From assembly GCA_024398105.1 (NCBI GenBank), contig JAKSJP010000001.1:62001-126000 (forward strand): a stretch of 64,000 nucleotides of DNA, given 5' to 3'. Position 1 is the stretch's first letter. Every line of letters begins with the position of its first letter. The notes below the pieces were generated by a model, which saw only the letters and a program-made list of their open reading frames with translations, was not told where the DNA came from and ran no database searches. Origin of the DNA: Bacteroidales bacterium. Its GTDB lineage: Bacteria > Bacteroidota > Bacteroidia > Bacteroidales > UBA932. Positions 41,339-48,930 of this stretch are shown piece by piece. Both the position numbers and the translations under genes were made by a program.

Positions 41339-43109
41339 CCTTCTCGAGCTTGCTCTTGAGAGCTGCGAGTGCATCGATGTCGCCAAGAGTTGTCTTCTCG
41401 ATGTTAGAGTTGATCTTCTTGACAGCCTTCTTTGTTGTATCTACCTCTGCAGCAGCCTTAGCCTCCTTAGCCTCAGCGTATGTGCGGGTGTGTGAAAGAA
41501 GGATTCTTCTGGTGCTTCTTCTGAGCTCTACAACCTTGAATGGGAGTGTCTCGCCTACGACTGCAGTCTTACCGTCCTCCTTTACGAGGTCACGTGAGAA
41601 GCAGAATGCCTCAGCGGTCTCATCGAGAGTGATGTTTGCGCCCTTGTCAGTTGTTGAAGCAACTGTTCCGTTTACAACTGAACCTACAGGATACTTAGCC
41701 TCGAGCTGATCCCATGGGTTAGGAAGAATCTGCTTGTGACCAAGGCTGAGCTTGTGGTTAGCCTCATCGAAGTCGAGGATTACGACGTCGATCTTGTCAC
41801 CTGCCTGAACCATCTCTGATGGATGCTTGATCTTGTCCCAAGAGAGGTCGCTGATGTGTACGAGACCCTCGATACCGTCCTCGAGCTCTGCGAATACACC
41901 GAAGTTGGTGATGTTACGTACAGTAGCTGACTGCTGTGAACCTACTGGGTATCTCTCACGGATGTTCTCCCATGGGTTAGGAACGAGCTGCTTGAGACCG
42001 AGTGACATCTTGCGAGCCTCGCGATCGAGTGAAAGGATCTGAGCATCTACCTCGTCGCCTACCTTGAGGAAGTCCTGAGCGATGCGGAGTCTTGGAGACC
42101 ATGACATCTCTGAAACGTGGATAAGACCCTCTACGCCTGGCTTGATCTCGATGAATGCACCGTAGTCAGCGATGAGAACTACCTTACCCTTTACCTTGTC
42201 ACCGACCTTAAGGTCTGGATCGAGGCTCTCCCAAGGATGAGCTGTAAGCTGCTTGAGACCGAGAGCGATTCTCTTCTGCTCGTTGAAGTCGAGGACAACG
42301 ACCTTGATCTTCTCGTCGAGCTTGACGATCTCCTCAGGGTTGTTGATACGGCCCCAAGAGAGGTCTGTGATGTGGATGAGACCGTCAACGCCACCGAGGT
42401 CAACGAATACACCGTAGTTGGTGATGTTCTTGACTGTACCCTCGAGTACCTGGCCCTTCTCGAGCTTGCCGATGAGCTCTGACTTCTGCTTCTCGAGCTC
42501 TGCCTCAAGGAGAGCCTTGTGAGAAACTACTACATTGCGGAACTCCTGGTTGATCTTGACGATCTTGAAGTCCATGGTCTGATCAACGTATACATCGTAG
42601 TCGCGGATTGGCTTGATGTCGATCTGTGAACCAGGGAGGAATGCCTCGATTCCGAATACGTCTACGATCATACCACCCTTTGTGCGGGTCTTCACGTAGC
42701 CCTTTACAACGTCACCGTTGTCGTAAGCTGCATTTACCTGATCCCATGAACGGAGCTGACGAGCCTTCTTGTGTGAGAGAATGAGCTGACCCTTGCGGTC
42801 CTCTGCAGACTCCACGTAAACTTCTACCTTGTCACCGACCTTGAGCTCTGGGTTGTAACGGAACTCAGGAGCCATGATGACACCTTCGCTCTTATAACCG
42901 ATGTTGACGATCACCTCTCTCTTAGAGATAGCGACTACGGTACCCTCAGTAACGTCGTTCTCTACGACCTTTGAGAGTGTCTGGTCATAAGCAGCTGCAA
43001 TTTCAGACTTGTCAGTGTTGCCATAGACAGCGGCCTCGTTCTCAAATGCCTCCCAATCGAAATCTGCAGGATTTACAGATGCGTTGAGAGCCTTCTTGTT
43101 TTCTTCCAT
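41331..43109 (-). CDS. rpsA: 30S ribosomal protein S1
   Basis: 592 residues. Six S1/OB-fold repeats from ~residue 50 to 545; the best conserved read VEGTVKNITNYGVFVDLGGV-, KGKVVLIADYGAFIEIKPGV- and ATVRNITNFGVFAELEDGI-like, each ending in G..GLIHVS/ISDLSW. An acidic N-terminal segment (DWEAFENEAAVYGN) and an alanine/lysine-rich tail follow family form. S1 recruits mRNA to the 30S subunit, which matters in a lineage that rarely uses Shine-Dalgarno sequences. A consensus promoter lies at 43166-43196; rnz is downstream. Confidence 0.95.
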   Translation of the reverse strand: MEENKKALNASVNPADFDWEAFENEAAVYGNTDKSEIAAAYDQTLSKVVENDVTEGTVVAISKREVIVNIGYKSEGVIMAPEFRYNPELKVGDKVEVYVESAEDRKGQLILSHKKARQLRSWDQVNAAYDNGDVVKGYVKTRTKGGMIVDVFGIEAFLPGSQIDIKPIRDYDVYVDQTMDFKIVKINQEFRNVVVSHKALLEAELEKQKSELIGKLEKGQVLEGTVKNITNYGVFVDLGGVDGLIHITDLSWGRINNPEEIVKLDEKIKVVVLDFNEQKRIALGLKQLTAHPWESLDPDLKVGDKVKGKVVLIADYGAFIEIKPGVEGLIHVSEMSWSPRLRIAQDFLKVGDEVDAQILSLDREARKMSLGLKQLVPNPWENIRERYPVGSQQSATVRNITNFGVFAELEDGIEGLVHISDLSWDKIKHPSEMVQAGDKIDVVILDFDEANHKLSLGHKQILPNPWDQLEAKYPVGSVVNGTVASTTDKGANITLDETAEAFCFSRDLVKEDGKTAVVGETLPFKVVELRRSTRRILLSHTRTYAEAKEAKAAAEVDTTKKAVKKINSNIEKTTLGDIDALAALKSKLEKGE

Positions 43110-43154
43110 AAAATTTGTTGTAAAAAAACTAGTTGTTAAACATTATGTTATGCT

Positions 43155-43186
43155 AAAAAAGCCCGCAAATATACGGAATATTGCGG
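43155..43186 (-). terminator. Terminator of corA overlapping the rpsA promoter
   Basis: On the minus strand, stem CCGCAATAT / ATATTTGCGG (one bulge) followed by GCTTTTTT, 15 bases after the corA stop. The -7 box of rpsA is part of its right arm. Confidence 0.7.
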
Positions 43187-43196
43187 ACTTGACAAA
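43166..43196 (-). promoter_or_regulatory. Promoter of rpsA
   Basis: On the minus strand TTTG (43193-43196), exactly 19 bases, TATATTTG (43166-43173): a perfect match to the Bacteroidetes consensus. The leader is ~50 bases, AT-rich, with no Shine-Dalgarno. Confidence 0.75.
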
Positions 43197-43200
43197 GTAT

Positions 43201-44148
43201 CTAGAGCATTTTTCGCTTGATAAAGAAATAAAGAATGATTCCAAGCGAGAAAATCATGATTCCGATGATCACCACCCATGCCAGATGGAAGCTCTCCATC
43301 GGCAGATGGACATTCATTCCATAGAAGCTCGTGACGAGAGTCGGAGGCATCAGGAGCAGCGAGATGAGAGTGAATATCTTCATGATATTGTTCTGCTCGA
43401 GGTTGATAAGACCGACCGCTGTGTTCTGCAGGTACTCAAGCCTCTCGAAGTTGAAGTTCGCGTGGTTGATAAGTGACGAGATATCCTGCTGGAGCACATT
43501 GAACCTTACGTCCAGCTCGGACGGGTACTTGTCGCTCTTCATGAGGTTCGTTATGAGACGCTGCTTGTCGACGATGTTCTCACGTACGACCATGGTGTTC
43601 TCCTGGAGCTGGTTGATATCGAGGAGGAATTCCTCATTGATGTCTTCCTGCTGGTTGATCCTCTTGCTGTACTGAGCCGTCTCCTTTGCGATGAGCTCGA
43701 TCATATCGGCATCGAGGTCGACACGCTGGTCGAGAATGCTTGTGAAGATCCAGAAGCCGTTAGGGAAAAGCCTTGGCATCGCCATCAGCTTCCTCTGAAG
43801 CTCAGTGAAGCTTCGCAGAGGGAAATCCCTGATGGTGGCAAGGCAGCCGTCCACGATGGTGAAAGACACAGCTTCAAGGCCATAGCCCTCCGGACCAGGC
43901 ATCAGGAAGTTGGTATTTGCAAAGATAGCAGTGTCATTCTCATTGAAACGAGAAGAACTCTCGATCTCTTCGGCCTGCGCCCTGCTCTGAATCTCCGTTC
44001 CGAGAAAAGCCTCGACGAGGCGCTTCTCCTCTCCAGAAGGATCAAACATGTCAATCCATACAACATCCCTGAGGCTCAGCTTCCTGAGATCTGTTTCCGA
44101 CTGGGAAACCGTTATTGTGCCGTTTGTCCTGTAGAAGATATTCAACAT
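43201..44148 (-). CDS. corA: CorA-family magnesium/cobalt transporter
   Basis: Pentameric inner-membrane divalent cation channel. 315 residues. The cytoplasmic N-terminal funnel domain (~1-250) contains the long helix rich in charged residues (~160-245). Two C-terminal membrane helices (~255-275 and ~288-308) flank the selectivity motif FYGMNVHLPMES (Gly-Met-Asn). Mg2+ or Co2+ cannot be told apart from sequence. Its start is preceded by AGGAGG with 7-base spacing, rare in this genome, and by a ~100-base leader with several hairpins. Confidence 0.93.
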   Translation of the reverse strand: MLNIFYRTNGTITVSQSETDLRKLSLRDVVWIDMFDPSGEEKRLVEAFLGTEIQSRAQAEEIESSSRFNENDTAIFANTNFLMPGPEGYGLEAVSFTIVDGCLATIRDFPLRSFTELQRKLMAMPRLFPNGFWIFTSILDQRVDLDADMIELIAKETAQYSKRINQQEDINEEFLLDINQLQENTMVVRENIVDKQRLITNLMKSDKYPSELDVRFNVLQQDISSLINHANFNFERLEYLQNTAVGLINLEQNNIMKIFTLISLLLMPPTLVTSFYGMNVHLPMESFHLAWVVIIGIMIFSLGIILYFFIKRKML

Positions 44149-44263
44149 GACCCTTCCTCCTACTGCGGGGATTCCACCCGCTTTTACTCCCGCCAGTCGC
44201 CGGGAAAGTTAATAATACGGTAATACACAGCTGACATTACGGTAAAGTCAGCCCACAAAAATA
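44149..44263 (-). promoter_or_regulatory. Structured corA leader with -7 box and strong Shine-Dalgarno
   Basis: On the minus strand TATTTTTG (44256-44263) is a -7 match. The ~100-base leader then shows GCTGAC..GTCAGC, a repeated TTACCGTA, CCCG..CGGG, GCGGG..CCCGC and finally AGGAGG (44156-44161) 7 bases before ATG. The dense hairpins next to an exposed ribosome site suggest cation- or structure-dependent control. I cannot match it to a named riboswitch class. Confidence 0.45.
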
Positions 44264-44303
44264 TCAAAAAAACCTGAAAAAACAGCCCTCTGGACAAGAA
44301 AAG

Positions 44304-44867
44304 CTACACAAAATCAAACAGAATGTCAAGTCCGATGGCAATCAGGACGATTCCTCCTATGATTTCGGCTATCTTACCGAAACGGAGGCCGATCTTCTGC
44401 CCCCCGAACATGCCCGCGACCACCGACAGGAAAGTGCATACGAAGACAGCGAGAGCCTTGACAAGGATATCCGACAGCGAATCCTTGTCCATGGAAAGTG
44501 AGATGCCGACAGCGAACGCGTCTATGCTTGTAGCGACAGCTCCGAGGATGACATTGCGAAGACCGTTGAGATTCACGGCCTCGGACTCCCCTCCCAGAGC
44601 CTCCTTGATCATCGAGCCTCCGACATAGAGCAGGAGAAGGAAGCCTATTATGTTCGCCACCTTCTCGATATATCCCACGAAAAGATCACCGAATCCCCAG
44701 CCGACAAGCATCAGTCCTGCCTGCACGAAAGCAAAGACCACGGCGATCCAGGAGACGGTCTTCCAACGTATCTCCTTGAGGGTGACGCTGGAGCAGGTAG
44801 ACACCGCAAAGCAGTCGGCGCAGAGGGAAAGCGCGAAGATCAGGGTGACGAGGAATGCCGCTATCAT
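44304..44867 (-). CDS. mntP: Manganese efflux pump MntP
   Basis: 187 residues, six predicted membrane helices arranged as two DUF204 repeats. The conserved acidic residues for Mn2+ lie in LSLCADCFAVS (first repeat) and ATSIDAFAVGIS (second repeat). It exports manganese from the cytoplasm. It overlaps recR by 4 bases (44864-44867), so it is expressed with recR and pnuC rather than from a manganese-sensing leader; no room exists for a yybP-ykoY riboswitch. Confidence 0.93.
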   Translation of the reverse strand: MIAAFLVTLIFALSLCADCFAVSTCSSVTLKEIRWKTVSWIAVVFAFVQAGLMLVGWGFGDLFVGYIEKVANIIGFLLLLYVGGSMIKEALGGESEAVNLNGLRNVILGAVATSIDAFAVGISLSMDKDSLSDILVKALAVFVCTFLSVVAGMFGGQKIGLRFGKIAEIIGGIVLIAIGLDILFDFV

Positions 44868-45490
44868 GGTCTGAAAATCTGTCTGTTGATGATGGAACGT
44901 CCGAGAGTAAGCTCGTCAGCATACTCGAGGTCGTCTCCGAAGCCCAGACCGCGGGCAAGAGACGACACCTTGACCCCGAACTGGGAAATCTGCCTGTAGA
45001 TATAGAAAGAAGTAGTCTCTCCTTCGACGTCTCCGCTGAGCGCCAGGATGACCTCGACCTCGTTGCCGTCCTTTGTAAGGGCAGCGATGCGGCTGACAAG
45101 TTCAGTTATGGACAGGTCGGACGGTCCCGTCCCGTTGATCGGTGAGATGATGCCACCAAGCACGTGATAGGTGCCATGGTACTGGCCCGTGTTCTCGATG
45201 CTCATCACGTCACGGACATTCTCGACGACGCAGATGGTGTTGTGGTCGCGGGAATGGTCCCCGCATATCGAGCAGGTGTCCGAGTCGGAGATCATCATGC
45301 AGGTCCTGCAGTAGCGTACGTCGTCGCACAGATGGTTGATCGCATCCGTGAAATGATGGACGTTCTCCTTAGGCTGTCTCAGAAGATGGAGCGCAAGACG
45401 GAGTGCGCTTCTGTTGCCCACGCCCGGAAGAGACGCGATGGCATCCACCGCATCCTCAAGCAACCTGGAAGGATATTTCTGTTTCAGCAT
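44864..45490 (-). CDS. recR: Recombination protein RecR
   Basis: RecFOR-pathway DNA-clamp protein that helps load RecA on gapped DNA. 208 residues. N-terminal helix-hairpin-helix (SLPGVGNRSALRLALHLL), a C4 zinc finger (CRTC..CSIC), a Toprim domain with VVENVRDVMSIE and YHVLGGIISP, and the Walker-like C-terminal part VILALSGDVEGETTSFYI. It starts 6 bases after pnuC and overlaps mntP. The grouping pnuC-recR-mntP looks like one transcript. Confidence 0.96.
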   Translation of the reverse strand: MLKQKYPSRLLEDAVDAIASLPGVGNRSALRLALHLLRQPKENVHHFTDAINHLCDDVRYCRTCMMISDSDTCSICGDHSRDHNTICVVENVRDVMSIENTGQYHGTYHVLGGIISPINGTGPSDLSITELVSRIAALTKDGNEVEVILALSGDVEGETTSFYIYRQISQFGVKVSSLARGLGFGDDLEYADELTLGRSIINRQIFRP

Positions 45491-45496
45491 GACTTA

Positions 45497-46084
45497 TCAA
45501 CCGACTATCTGGCCGTTGCGGCGCCAATGGACATAGCCATAGACCGCGCCGGCGGTATATGCAAGATAAAGTGCCGTCATCCAATACATTCCGGCAGTCA
45601 GGCAGAGGACCGTGGACATGACGTCCGCCACGATCCACACAAGCCACTGCTCCGGATAGGACTTGGCAAGCCACCAGGTTCCTATAGCGCTCAGGATCGT
45701 CGTGACCGCGTCGATCCGGGTCTCCGATCCACCGATTGCCTTCAGGAGTGCGATCAGGGCGACGGAACCGACGACGAAGAGGACGGCGCTTATGACTATG
45801 GTACGTGCATCCAGCTTGTTGAGATGTATCGAGCTTCCGGAATCGTCCGAGAGCTTTCCCGCATCCTTCTTCCACTGGTAGAGACCCCAGAAAGAAACTG
45901 CTACATAATATATGTTCAGTCCCATCGAGGCATAGAGATGCTGGACGGCAAAAGAAAAGGAACAGGCTACTCCGGTAAGGATTCCGAGCACCCACATAAG
46001 GTTCTTCTGCTGGATCTCGAGGACCAGGTACGCCAGTCCTGTCACCAGTGCGAAAATCTCTATCACCTTGATCGCCAGTTCCAT
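45497..46084 (-). CDS. pnuC: PnuC-family vitamin transporter
   Basis: 195 residues, about seven predicted membrane helices with the SWEET-like fold. Family marks: NLMWVLGILTGVACSF, LNIYYVAVSFWGLYQWKK, WWLAKSYPEQWLVWIVADV, and LYLAYTAGAVYGYVHWRR. The tryptophan-rich WxxW and the final helix fit facilitators for nicotinamide riboside or thiamine (PnuC/PnuT). Without a linked kinase or riboswitch the vitamin is undecided. First gene of the pnuC-recR-mntP run, 21 bases after the FKBP stop. Confidence 0.88.
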   Translation of the reverse strand: MELAIKVIEIFALVTGLAYLVLEIQQKNLMWVLGILTGVACSFSFAVQHLYASMGLNIYYVAVSFWGLYQWKKDAGKLSDDSGSSIHLNKLDARTIVISAVLFVVGSVALIALLKAIGGSETRIDAVTTILSAIGTWWLAKSYPEQWLVWIVADVMSTVLCLTAGMYWMTALYLAYTAGAVYGYVHWRRNGQIVG

Positions 46085-46105
46085 TTCCGTAAAGACGCTT
46101 GATTG

Positions 46106-46711
46106 TTAGAGGACTGCGAGTACCTCGACCTTGAAGATGAGAGCAGCGTATGGAGGGATCGCTCCGCCTGCACCGTTCTCGCCGTATGCGAGGTTGTAAG
46201 GGATGTAGAGCTCCCACTCAGAGCCTTCCGGCATGAGCTGGAGAGCCTCAGTCCAACCTGCGATCACCTGGTTCACGCCGAACTCAGCAGGTTCTCCTCT
46301 CTTATATGAGCTGTCGAAGATCTGGCCGTTGGTGAACTTGCCCTCGTAATGGCATCTCACTGTATCGGCCGCACCGGCAACCTTGCCGTTGCCTTCCTTG
46401 ATGACCTTGTACTGGAGGCCGCTAGGAAGCACCTTTACACCTTCCTGCTTTGCATTGGCTGCGAGGAATTCCTCTCCGTCCTTCTTCATGGCCTCTGCGA
46501 TCTCTGCCTCAGCGGCAGCTCTCTCAGACTCCATCTCTGTGAAGTACTTGTTAAGAATCTCACCTGCCTCTTCGTATTCGAGAGCCGGCTTCTCACCGCT
46601 GATGCAGGCCTTTACGGCTGCTGCGAAATCCTCTACCACGAGATCCTTGACTCCAGACTGAGTCATATTGTGGGCAATGCTCATGCCCAGTGCGTATGAA
46701 AGCTTATCCAT
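46106..46711 (-). CDS. FKBP-type peptidyl-prolyl cis-trans isomerase
   Basis: 201 residues. The N-terminal dimerisation domain (~1-95, MDKLSYALGMSIAHNMTQSG) is of FkpA/Mip kind. The C-terminal FKBP domain (~97-201) reads LPSGLQYKVIKEGNGK, HYEGKFTNGQIFDSSYKRG, FGVNQVIAGWTEALQLMPEG, YIPYNLAYGENG and IPPYAALIFKVEVL. No signal peptide is evident, so it is probably cytoplasmic. It is divergent from the btuB operon across 240 bases and carries its own -7 box at 46737. Confidence 0.93.
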   Translation of the reverse strand: MDKLSYALGMSIAHNMTQSGVKDLVVEDFAAAVKACISGEKPALEYEEAGEILNKYFTEMESERAAAEAEIAEAMKKDGEEFLAANAKQEGVKVLPSGLQYKVIKEGNGKVAGAADTVRCHYEGKFTNGQIFDSSYKRGEPAEFGVNQVIAGWTEALQLMPEGSEWELYIPYNLAYGENGAGGAIPPYAALIFKVEVLAVL

Positions 46712-46736
46712 TTTGATGATTGATTGTTAAAGTCAG

Positions 46737-46744
46737 CAAATTTA
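46737..46744 (-). promoter_or_regulatory. Candidate -7 box of the FKBP gene
   Basis: TAAATTTG on the minus strand, 25 bases from the start codon. The matching -33 region overlaps that of the divergent btuB promoter (46762-46765), so the two may compete. Confidence 0.5.
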
Positions 46745-46761
46745 ACAATTATTCAGGAACT

Positions 46762-46793
46762 TTTGTGCGTTTACAGAAATTGAGGTAATTTTG
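46762..46793 (+). promoter_or_regulatory. Promoter of the btuB operon
   Basis: TTTG at 46762-46765, 20 bases, TAATTTTG at 46786-46793; both boxes match. The expected transcription start (~46800) falls right at the 5' edge of the cobalamin riboswitch. Confidence 0.72.
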
Positions 46794-46802
46794 TTCAATA
46801 GA

Positions 46803-46943
46803 GTTCCGGATTCGGGGCGGACGCTCCGATCAACAGGGAAACACGGTGCAAGGCCGTGGCAGTACCCGCTGCTGTATGTCCTCAAGGACGAGCCAGAAGG
46901 CCTGCCGGAACGATGATAGAAGCCAACCCGCGGGATGACGGGT
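46803..46943 (+). ncRNA. Cobalamin (B12) riboswitch
   Basis: P1 stem GTTCCGG / CCGGAAC (46803-46809, 46905-46911) encloses the conserved core: GGGAA..GGTGCAA..CC..GCAG.ACCCGC..CTGT (46836-46877) and the B12-box-like AGCCAGAAGGCCTGCC (46891-46906). After the aptamer a hairpin ACCCG-CGGGATGA-CGGGT (46926-46943) lies 8 bases before the btuB GTG. Its loop could form the kissing pair with the aptamer, giving a translational off-switch when cobalamin is bound. It controls btuB and the lipoprotein downstream. Confidence 0.93.
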
Positions 46944-46951
46944 CCTGAATC

Positions 46952-48919
46952 GTGAAGAAGATAATCTGCTCATTACTGCTCCTGGTCGCATGGGGCAGCA
47001 CATATGGTGCCCTCATGGCACAGGACATGGCCGACACGCTGAAGCATTCGTCGGTCACAGCCTTTGCAGCACGTTCAGTCACCCCTGTACATACGCTTTC
47101 AGGCGAAAACCTCCAGAGGCTTTCATCCAATTCCGTAGCCGATGCGCTGAGATATTTCTCAGGCGTACAGATCAAGGACTATGGAGGAATCGGCGGACTG
47201 AAGACCGTCAACGTCCGTTCCCTCGGAGCACAGCACGTCGGAGTATTCTTCGACGGAATCAAGATCAACAACGCACAGAACGGCCAGGTCGACCTTGGCC
47301 GCTATTCCCTCGACAACATGGAGGAAGTCTCGCTCTACAACGCACAGAAATCCGAGACTCTCCAGTCCGCCGCCGAATATGCGGCAGGATCTTCCGTATA
47401 TCTCAGGACAAAGACGCCCGTATTTACCGACAAACCCTTCAATCTGACCGCCAGGATCAAAGGAGGTTCCTTCGGGAGCGTCAATCCGCTGGTGCGTTAC
47501 GAGAGGAAGTTCAGGAAGATGTCCATGAGCGCGGAAGGCATGTACCTCCGCTCGGAGGGCAACTACAGATTCCATCTGAAAAGCCAGTACGAGGACACCA
47601 CAGGACGCCGGAGCAACGGAGACATCAGGGCGGCAAGGGCCGAGCTCGGTCTCTGGGCAAAGCCTTTCGGCGGAGATCTCCAGGCCCACCTGTATTACTA
47701 CGATTCCGAGCGCGGTCTTCCAGGGCCGGTCGTCCGCAGGCTGTCCGACCAGTATGCAGCGAAGGACAGGCAGTGGGACAGGAATCTCTTCTTCCAGAGC
47801 TCCTACCGCAAGACTTTCGAGAAATGGGCCTTCCTGATCAATGCAAAAGGAGCCTACGACTACCTTGAATACCTGTCTGACCCGGCTGAGAACACCGCCG
47901 CGGCATATACCCACAACAGCTACCACCAGAAGGATTTCTACGGCTCCGCTACGGTAGCATGGTACCCTCTCGACTGGATTTCCATGAACTTCGCGTTCGA
48001 CGAGAGGTGGTCCGACCTCATCTGCGACGTCAGGTACTTCAACTACGTCCAGAGATTCGACACTAAGGCCGCAGCAGCCGTGTCCATAGCATATGAAGAT
48101 CTCAGTCTGCAAGGCTCACTGCTGTACACCAGAGTCCAGGACATAACGAAAGGCCAGGCCGACCCGCTTGACAGACTGACCCCGACCGTGGTCGCGGGAT
48201 GGCGGAACGGACAGGGCACCATGGTCCTGAGAGCATTCTATAAAAGCATTTTCCGGTCGCCGACATTGAACGACCTGTACTATGTGCTTGTCGGCAACGC
48301 ACGCCTGCGGCCTGAATATGCACGTCAGTGGGACCTGGGATTCGACCTTCAGTCCCCTGCATCATGGGGCATGCAGACAAAGCTGAGCGTAGACGCATTC
48401 CTCAACCGCGTGACCGACAAGATTGTCGCGATGCCGATAAGGAGCCAGTTCCGTTGGACCATGATGAATTTCGGAAAGGTCCATGGTTCCGGCATCAACG
48501 CATCGCTCAGTGGAAGCACCGCTTTCGGGCGTACGAAGGTCAACGCCATGCTGAGCTACTCTTATGAAGACGCCGTGGACCTGACCGATCCCGAGGCAAT
48601 CAGCTACGGCGGACAGATTCCGTACACACCATGGAATTCAGGCAGCATGGTCCTGGGAGCCGGAAGAGGCCCTTGGAATGCGAACCTGTCGGTCCTCTAT
48701 ACAGGAAAGCGCTACCGCTCGGCGGACAACACCCCGGAGAACCTGCTGGACCCATGGATGACGGCGGACATGAGCATATCCCGCGACTTCATTGTCAGAG
48801 GCTATGGGCTCAATCTTGCCATGGATGTGAACAACATCCTTAACCAGCAGTACGAGGTCGTCACCAGATATCCTATGCCAGGGATTAATTACATGATTAA
48901 AATAACAGTAAAAATTTAA
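46952..48919 (+). CDS. btuB: TonB-dependent vitamin B12 outer membrane receptor
   Basis: 655 residues from GTG 46952 (reads MKKIICSLLLLVAWG); the frame is closed upstream, so this is the first possible start. Signal peptide to ~residue 24 (ALMAQ). Plug domain (~35-145): VTPVHTLSGENLQRLSSNSV, LKTVNVRSLGAQHVGVFFDG. A 22-strand barrel follows, ending in the usual aromatic/charged terminal strand PMPGINYMIKITVKI. It follows a cobalamin riboswitch, so cobalamins are the likely substrate. No inner-membrane btuCDF genes are in view. The surface lipoprotein follows after 11 bases. Confidence 0.93.
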   Translation: MKKIICSLLLLVAWGSTYGALMAQDMADTLKHSSVTAFAARSVTPVHTLSGENLQRLSSNSVADALRYFSGVQIKDYGGIGGLKTVNVRSLGAQHVGVFFDGIKINNAQNGQVDLGRYSLDNMEEVSLYNAQKSETLQSAAEYAAGSSVYLRTKTPVFTDKPFNLTARIKGGSFGSVNPLVRYERKFRKMSMSAEGMYLRSEGNYRFHLKSQYEDTTGRRSNGDIRAARAELGLWAKPFGGDLQAHLYYYDSERGLPGPVVRRLSDQYAAKDRQWDRNLFFQSSYRKTFEKWAFLINAKGAYDYLEYLSDPAENTAAAYTHNSYHQKDFYGSATVAWYPLDWISMNFAFDERWSDLICDVRYFNYVQRFDTKAAAAVSIAYEDLSLQGSLLYTRVQDITKGQADPLDRLTPTVVAGWRNGQGTMVLRAFYKSIFRSPTLNDLYYVLVGNARLRPEYARQWDLGFDLQSPASWGMQTKLSVDAFLNRVTDKIVAMPIRSQFRWTMMNFGKVHGSGINASLSGSTAFGRTKVNAMLSYSYEDAVDLTDPEAISYGGQIPYTPWNSGSMVLGAGRGPWNANLSVLYTGKRYRSADNTPENLLDPWMTADMSISRDFIVRGYGLNLAMDVNNILNQQYEVVTRYPMPGINYMIKITVKI

Positions 48920-48930
48920 AGATATAAATT

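Noticed and set aside
44304-44867. Manganese (yybP-ykoY) riboswitch for mntP
   Set aside because: mntP overlaps recR by 4 bases, so no leader exists; the structured region at 44149-44263 is downstream of mntP and upstream of corA.
45164-46102. Plus-strand frame of 312 codons antisense to recR and pnuC
   Set aside because: It covers two well-supported genes on the other strand and its translation shows no family features, being rich in His, Arg and Gln as expected of a shadow frame.
47159-48112. Minus-strand frame of 317 codons within btuB
   Set aside because: It is fully inside the receptor gene and resembles no known family.
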